64,000 nt of DNA, taken from NCBI RefSeq assembly GCF_009982895.1, contig NZ_WXZL01000013.1:1-64000 (forward strand), read 5' to 3'. The position numbers and the translations under genes were made by a program. This document shows, one piece after another, positions 60,363 through 64,000 of the stretch; the stretch's first letter is position 1; each line of letters opens with the position of its first letter. The DNA is from Deinococcus alpinitundrae (GTDB lineage Bacteria; Deinococcota; Deinococci; Deinococcales; Deinococcaceae). Under the pieces are notes generated by a model that ran no database searches, was not told the DNA's origin, and saw nothing but the letters and a program-made list of their open reading frames with translations.

Positions 60363-61145
60363 TCAAAGATTGTCGTTGAGTCGCGCCAGCACCGCACGCG
60401 CAAATTTGTGGGTAAGCCCGACACTTCCTGGTGGGGGTGGTTCGCCAGGATTCCAGGGCCGGGTGCGGTCTGCCTTCACCCGCTGCAAGAGCGGTGCCCA
60501 GTCTGGCCCGAACGTCTGCAGGGCCCAGTCGAGCGAAGACGCCTTGGAATGAATCTGGCCGTCGCTGTACGTCCAGAACATGCGGCAGAGCGCTTCTACG
60601 GCGTAGCGCTGACCCCAGGCGATCTTCCCGATGTCTATCCAGGCACTGAGCCCGTCCATCAGCTCGGGATGTTGCTGCGCCATCGCGGCGCGGAGTCGTT
60701 CGCCAGGAACGGCGGCAGCAAACGTCGTCGGCTTAGGCCCGAATAACGTCACCCCGCGTTCTCGCAAGGTCCAGCGTTGTTCCAGGCAGTTGAAATGCGG
60801 TGACCATTGAACCTCTCAACACCCGCGGTCAACGAACAGCCAGGGTTGATCCAGCGTGTCCAGCGTTTGCAGTTCGCCTACGGGGGCGTAGGTGCCTTCC
60901 AGATTGATGTGGGCGCGTGGGAATGTCGGTATGCAAGGCCCGCAGGGCAGCTTCCTGATCTGGCCTGGGGTTTGCCGAATAACCGCGATGAAATCGCAAT
61001 CGCTGAAAAAGTCGGCGTCGCCCACCGCGAACGAGCCGACAAGGTGAAGACCCACCAGATCGGACTCCAGCACACCCTGAAGGACGCGGAGGAGTTCGTT
61101 CAGCACGATGTTGAGTTCTGGGAAGGCCGTGGGAAAGGCCGTCAT
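60363..61145 (-). pseudogene. Aminoglycoside nucleotidyltransferase-like gene with an in-frame TGA
   Basis: The frame from ATG 61145 encodes a nucleotidyltransferase domain with the active-site pattern GSFAVGDADFFSDCDF. It meets TGA (60818-60816) after INLEGTYAPVGELQ...LFVDRGC, and continues in the same frame: EVQWSPHFNCLEQRWTLRERGVTLFGP, then a DUF4111-like helical domain to a stop at 60363. Together 260 codons, the normal length of the AadA/ANT(3'') type. One nonsense codon at position 110 therefore splits it; CGA (Arg) to TGA would explain it. It is a probable pseudogene. The antibiotic spectrum, if any, is unknown. It has TAAACT 9 bases ahead of the start. Confidence 0.8.
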
Positions 61146-61308
61146 GCTCCGGTCAGTTTAGGTCAACATTCCCGCTTTCTTAGCCGTACAAAGACCTAAT
61201 TCTGGGCACTTTCAGATCAGGGAGATAACGCTTTGCACGCACCTTTTTTAACATTCCGTGCCGCTTTGACCCTGGCTTCCTGCCCGCCGGGCATGATAAA
61301 ACCCTGCT

Positions 61309-61899
61309 ATGGAAAGCGTTGTGGCACTCTTCAGCGAACCCGCCCAGGCCAAGACGGCATTGCAGAATCTGGAAGCGCGCGGCTTTGACCGCGATAATCT
61401 GGGCTTCAGCATCAGCGACCCGGTGGCCGAGAACGACATCGCCCAGGACACCGGCGTCTCGCCGGAGCAGGGTGCGCCTGCCGGAGTCAGCGGCGTGCTG
61501 CGCGGCATGTGGCTGGGTCTGCTGGCAGGACTGGCCATTTCGCTGCCGGTCTGGGCACTGATCTGGCTGATTCCCGAAACCCGCATCTACTCAATGGGCG
61601 GTGTCTACACTGTGCTGTTCGGGGTGCTGGGCGGCGGCGGCATGGGCGGCATCTTCGGTGCGCTGGCCGGAACCGACCACGGCGACTACGTGAAATTGCT
61701 GCGCCAGTTCGGCATTCCCGCTGCCGACGCTGAGGCCTACGATGCGGGCATCCGCTCGGGGCACGTGCTGGTGGTGGCCCGCAGCGAGCGCGGCAACAAG
61801 TCCGACGAGGCCCTGAGCATCCTCAAGCGCAGTGGCGCAGTCGATCTCTCGCAGGTGCGCGGCGGCGGCGCACTCGCCAGCCAGCGCGGCACCCACTAA
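61309..61899 (+). CDS. General stress protein-like membrane protein
   Basis: A 196-residue protein. The N-terminal VVALFSEPAQAKTALQNLEARGFDRDNLGFSISD resembles the YflT/GSP17M fold. Next come two membrane helices rich in Gly (LRGMWLGLLAGLAISLPVWALIWL and VYTVLFGVLGGGGMGGIFGALAG), then a cytoplasmic repeat of the first fold (DYVKLLRQFGIPAADAEAYDAGIRSGHVLVVARSE). Members are common in stress-tolerant bacteria; the role is unknown. ATG 61309 has no clear ribosome site and may be leaderless: TAAAAC ends 6 bases upstream. Confidence 0.75.
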   Translation: MESVVALFSEPAQAKTALQNLEARGFDRDNLGFSISDPVAENDIAQDTGVSPEQGAPAGVSGVLRGMWLGLLAGLAISLPVWALIWLIPETRIYSMGGVYTVLFGVLGGGGMGGIFGALAGTDHGDYVKLLRQFGIPAADAEAYDAGIRSGHVLVVARSERGNKSDEALSILKRSGAVDLSQVRGGGALASQRGTH

Positions 61900-61930
61900 T
61901 TCGGCCGTTCGACAACTGAAGAGCGAAGAG

Positions 61931-61964
61931 CGGGACCACTTGCCAAGTGCGGTGGCCCCGTTTT
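61931..61964 (+). terminator. Terminator of the stress-protein gene
   Basis: CGGGACCAC (61931-61939) pairs with GTGGCCCCG (61952-61960, one mismatch), followed by TTTT. Confidence 0.65.
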
Positions 61965-62043
61965 CTGTTATTTGTAAAGGCTGCGTTTGCTGCCTGATTT
62001 TGCCGCTGCTAGACGCAACCGGGATGGGTATACTTCTGAGCGA

Positions 62044-63393
62044 ATGACAACGGACACGCCTGTTGCTGCGCCGGGAGGCTGGCGCACGTTCCTCACCTTA
62101 TGGGCCTCGCAGTCCCTCAGTCTGCTGGCGACCAACGTGGCCTGGTTTGCCATCACCATCTATTTCACCACCGTCGTCTACACCGCCGACTCGCAGCGGG
62201 CGCAACTGGCGCTGATGGTGGGTGCACTCGGGCTGCTGACCTCGCTGCCGCAGATCGTGCTCGCGCCGTTCGCCGGGTCATTCACCGACCGCTACAGTCG
62301 CCGGACCATCATGCTCAGCTGCGACGCCCTGAGCGCCGTGGTGTCGCTCCTGATCACCTTGATGATCTGGAGCGGGTCGCTGAATGTCCCGCTGCTGCTG
62401 CTCGGCGTCGTGCTGGGGCGGGTGGCGGCGGTGTTTCACGAGAGCGCCTTCGAGGCCAGCTACGCCATGCTGTTGCCCGACCACCAGCTTGCCCGCGCCA
62501 GCGGCATGATGCAGACCACCTACAGTGCTGGGGCCATCGCCGCGCCTGCCCTGGCCGCGCTGATCATCGCGCTGCCGAAGCACCTCAGTAGCGGCTTGTG
62601 GGGCCTGAAGAGCGGCACCGCGCTGGTGATGGCGCTCGATACCCTGAGCTTCGTGGTGGCTGCGTTGGTCCTATTCATGCTGGTGATTCCCAGCCCGCAG
62701 GAACGACCCAGACCCGGTGCGAAAACCGATTTCTGGGCCGATTTCAAGCTCGGCTGGCACTACGTCAGTCGCCGTCGCCCGCTGCTGCTGCTGCTGCTGA
62801 CCCTTACCACAATCAATTTCGCCACGGCGGGCGTCAACCTCTATGAGACCTTGCTGGCCCGCTTCACGCTCGACGCCGACATCGCGCAGCGCGGCATGAA
62901 TTTCGAAACGGGTTACGCTTTGATGACCACCGTGACCGGTGTCGGCACGCTAGGCGGTGGACTGATCGTCAGCGCCTGGGGCGGCCTCAAGCGGCGGCGC
63001 ATCTACGGTCTGCTGGGGCCGCTGCTGATTCAAGCATTGGCCGTCATGGTGATGGGCCTGTCGCGCTCCTTGCCGCTGACCTGCGCCGCGCTGCTGGTCT
63101 TCGGTCTGGCCTTTCCGATTGCCGGATCGCACTCGGCGGCCATCTGGATGTCGCAGGTACCGCGCGAGTTCCAGGGTCGGGTGTTCAGCGTGCGTATGGT
63201 GGTGGGCAGGTCATCCATTCCCATCAGCATGGTGATGTTCAGCGTGCTCTCGACCCGTTTCGCGCCGGGGCCGGTGGTGGCGGTGCTGGGTGTGGGAGCT
63301 GTCGCGGTCATGCTTTGGTCCCTGCTCAGTCCGCAGGTGCGCCGGGTGGAGGACAAGCTGTACCTCGACGAACTGGCAGCGCGGGCAAGTTGA
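62044..63393 (+). CDS. MFS exporter (EntS/MFS_3 type)
   Basis: A 449-residue transporter with twelve hydrophobic helices. The first half has the signature LAPFAGSFTDRYSRRTIMLSCDALSA (the G-x3-D-R-x-G/S-R-R loop between helices 2 and 3). The central loop is near residue 220-240 (SPQERPRPGAKTDFWADFKLGW), and AAIWMSQVPREFQGRVFSVRMV lies late. Proteins of this set export drugs, siderophores or metabolites; the substrate is not known. ATG 62044 is 9 bases after TATACT (62029-62034), so the leader is very short or absent. Confidence 0.9.
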   Translation: MTTDTPVAAPGGWRTFLTLWASQSLSLLATNVAWFAITIYFTTVVYTADSQRAQLALMVGALGLLTSLPQIVLAPFAGSFTDRYSRRTIMLSCDALSAVVSLLITLMIWSGSLNVPLLLLGVVLGRVAAVFHESAFEASYAMLLPDHQLARASGMMQTTYSAGAIAAPALAALIIALPKHLSSGLWGLKSGTALVMALDTLSFVVAALVLFMLVIPSPQERPRPGAKTDFWADFKLGWHYVSRRRPLLLLLLTLTTINFATAGVNLYETLLARFTLDADIAQRGMNFETGYALMTTVTGVGTLGGGLIVSAWGGLKRRRIYGLLGPLLIQALAVMVMGLSRSLPLTCAALLVFGLAFPIAGSHSAAIWMSQVPREFQGRVFSVRMVVGRSSIPISMVMFSVLSTRFAPGPVVAVLGVGAVAVMLWSLLSPQVRRVEDKLYLDELAARAS

Positions 63394-63417
63394 GCCTCGG
63401 TGAAGAGGGGAGGGCGC

Positions 63418-63446
63418 TTGATTTGCCCGCCCTCGCCCCGTAAACT
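63418..63446 (+). promoter_or_regulatory. Promoter of tRNA-Val
   Basis: TTGATT (63418-63423), 17-base spacer, TAAACT (63441-63446), 25 bases before the tRNA. Confidence 0.75.
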
Positions 63447-63471
63447 GCCGGTGCCCGCTGTGATCAGCTGT

Positions 63472-63546
63472 GGGCGGTTAGCTCAGCGGTAGAGCTTTCG
63501 CTTTACACGCGACGGGTCGGGGGTTCGAATCCCTCACCGCCCACCA
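63472..63546 (+). tRNA. tRNA-Val (TAC)
   Basis: A full cloverleaf: acceptor GGGCGGT/ACCGCCC, encoded CCA, D arm with TAGCTCAGCGGTAGAGC, anticodon loop TTTACAC giving TAC, T arm CGGGGGTTCGAATCCCTC. The second integrase gene points at its 3' end. Confidence 0.95.
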
Positions 63547-63550
63547 AAGG

Positions 63551-63576
63551 AAACCTCGTCTCAGACGAGGTTTTTT
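63551..63576. terminator. Terminator of tRNA-Val
   Basis: AAACCTCGTCT (63551-63561) pairs with AGACGAGGTTT (63563-63573), then T residues to 63576; the loop is one base in this pairing, so the inner pairs open. Confidence 0.75.
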
Positions 63577-63711
63577 GTTTCGGGCGAAGTCCCCTTCCCT
63601 GGGAAAATCTGCCCATGACCGCAATATGGCCGCAATACCACTGCGGACCATCGACGACGGTCGTCGACGGACGGACACTCACGGGCCGAACTCGGGATGC
63701 GGCGAAGTGTC

Positions 63712-64000
63712 TCATGACTTCTTCTTAGAACGCTCGCCGAGCTCCAGGTCCGGCATCTCGGTATCGGACTTGAACAGGTGCAGGTAGATCCGCATCATCG
63801 TCTCGGGCCGGTCGCCGATCCAGGCGGCGATCACTTCGAGGCGCACGCCCTGCGCGGCCATCAGGCTCACGAAGGTATGCCGCAGGTCGTGGATCGCCAG
63901 ACGCGGCAGCAGTTCGACCGCCCTGGGATCCTCGCGCGCGTCTGCGGCACGGCGGCGTTCCGTCTCTAGGGCCCGTTCGTCGGCGACGGCGAGGATCTGC
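63712..64000 (-). CDS. Tyrosine recombinase / integrase, C-terminal part (runs off the window)
   Basis: The minus strand from 64000 encodes about 95 residues ending GERSKKKS with TGA at 63714-63712. The catalytic domain is clear: His and Arg in AIHDLRHTFVSLMAAQGV and Tyr in MMRIYLHLF. The segment where a His (LGHSS) is usual reads WIGDRPETMM, with Asp. The stop lies 165 bases beyond the 3' end of tRNA-Val. It is not closely related to the integrase at 816-1946 in this part. The N-terminal half and the rest of the element are outside the window. Confidence 0.88.
   Translation of the reverse strand, partial: QILAVADERALETERRRAADAREDPRAVELLPRLAIHDLRHTFVSLMAAQGVRLEVIAAWIGDRPETMMRIYLHLFKSDTEMPDLELGERSKKKS

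Noticed and set aside
63478..63715. Minus-strand ORF over tRNA-Val with the phrase RDSNPRP
   Set aside because: This phrase is the usual false translation of a tRNA gene.

Overview
The window reads as a stretch of Deinococcus (or a very close relative) chromosome. Signs are high GC, a TANNNT -10 box placed 5-9 bases ahead of about 28 start codons (leaderless genes, a hallmark of Deinococcus transcription), a lysine pathway through alpha-aminoadipate (lysX, lysW, a LysU/LeuD-like subunit), a RecQ with more than one HRDC domain, and many small lineage-type proteins. No gene here is of an unusual class such as CRISPR-Cas or a toxin-antitoxin pair that I could recognise.

Layout. Positions 1-2042 look like mobile DNA: the 5' part of a DDE transposase gene and a tyrosine integrase whose stop codon faces the 3' end of tRNA-Gln. 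The right end mirrors this: tRNA-Val at 63472-63546 followed by the 3' end of a second tyrosine integrase. Between them lies about 61 kb of core genome.

Core, in order: rpsA and asd (2302-5379); plsY and an orphan sugar-binding protein (5999-8042); lptB with a DUF3084 coiled-coil membrane protein, deoB and hisD (8220-14270); a basic coiled-coil protein, a glycosyltransferase and a TetR/SDR pair (14434-18705); proC, prmA, rsmE, hsp20 (18716-22177); a ZTP riboswitch controlling purH-folD (23104-25668); tRNA-Glu, deoC, maf, rpmF (28597-30319); an arginine cluster argF-GNAT-argC (32287-34769); tmk and a NIF3 protein (35186-36621); two tandem VOC proteins, a beta-helix lipoprotein, recQ, an EAL protein and an acyl-CoA dehydrogenase (36840-44649); acnA and a ClC transporter (47249-51896); the lysine genes (52007-54076); a type II NADH dehydrogenase, Ohr, guaA (56346-60347); and an MFS exporter.

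How genes work together: purine synthesis is represented by purH (ZMP-sensing leader), folD (supplies 10-formyl-THF for the PurH transformylase) and guaA. deoB and deoC are both steps of deoxynucleoside breakdown. prmA and rsmE are joined methyltransferases for the translation machinery, with rpsA and rpmF nearby. The lysine cluster carries a LysW carrier that has lost all four zinc-ligand cysteines, next to a separate protein with two intact four-cysteine ribbons; this is the most unusual thing I see. Three genes look freshly broken: one by a 7-bp tandem duplication (26451-26464) and two by single in-frame TGA codons (54725-54727 and 60816-60818).
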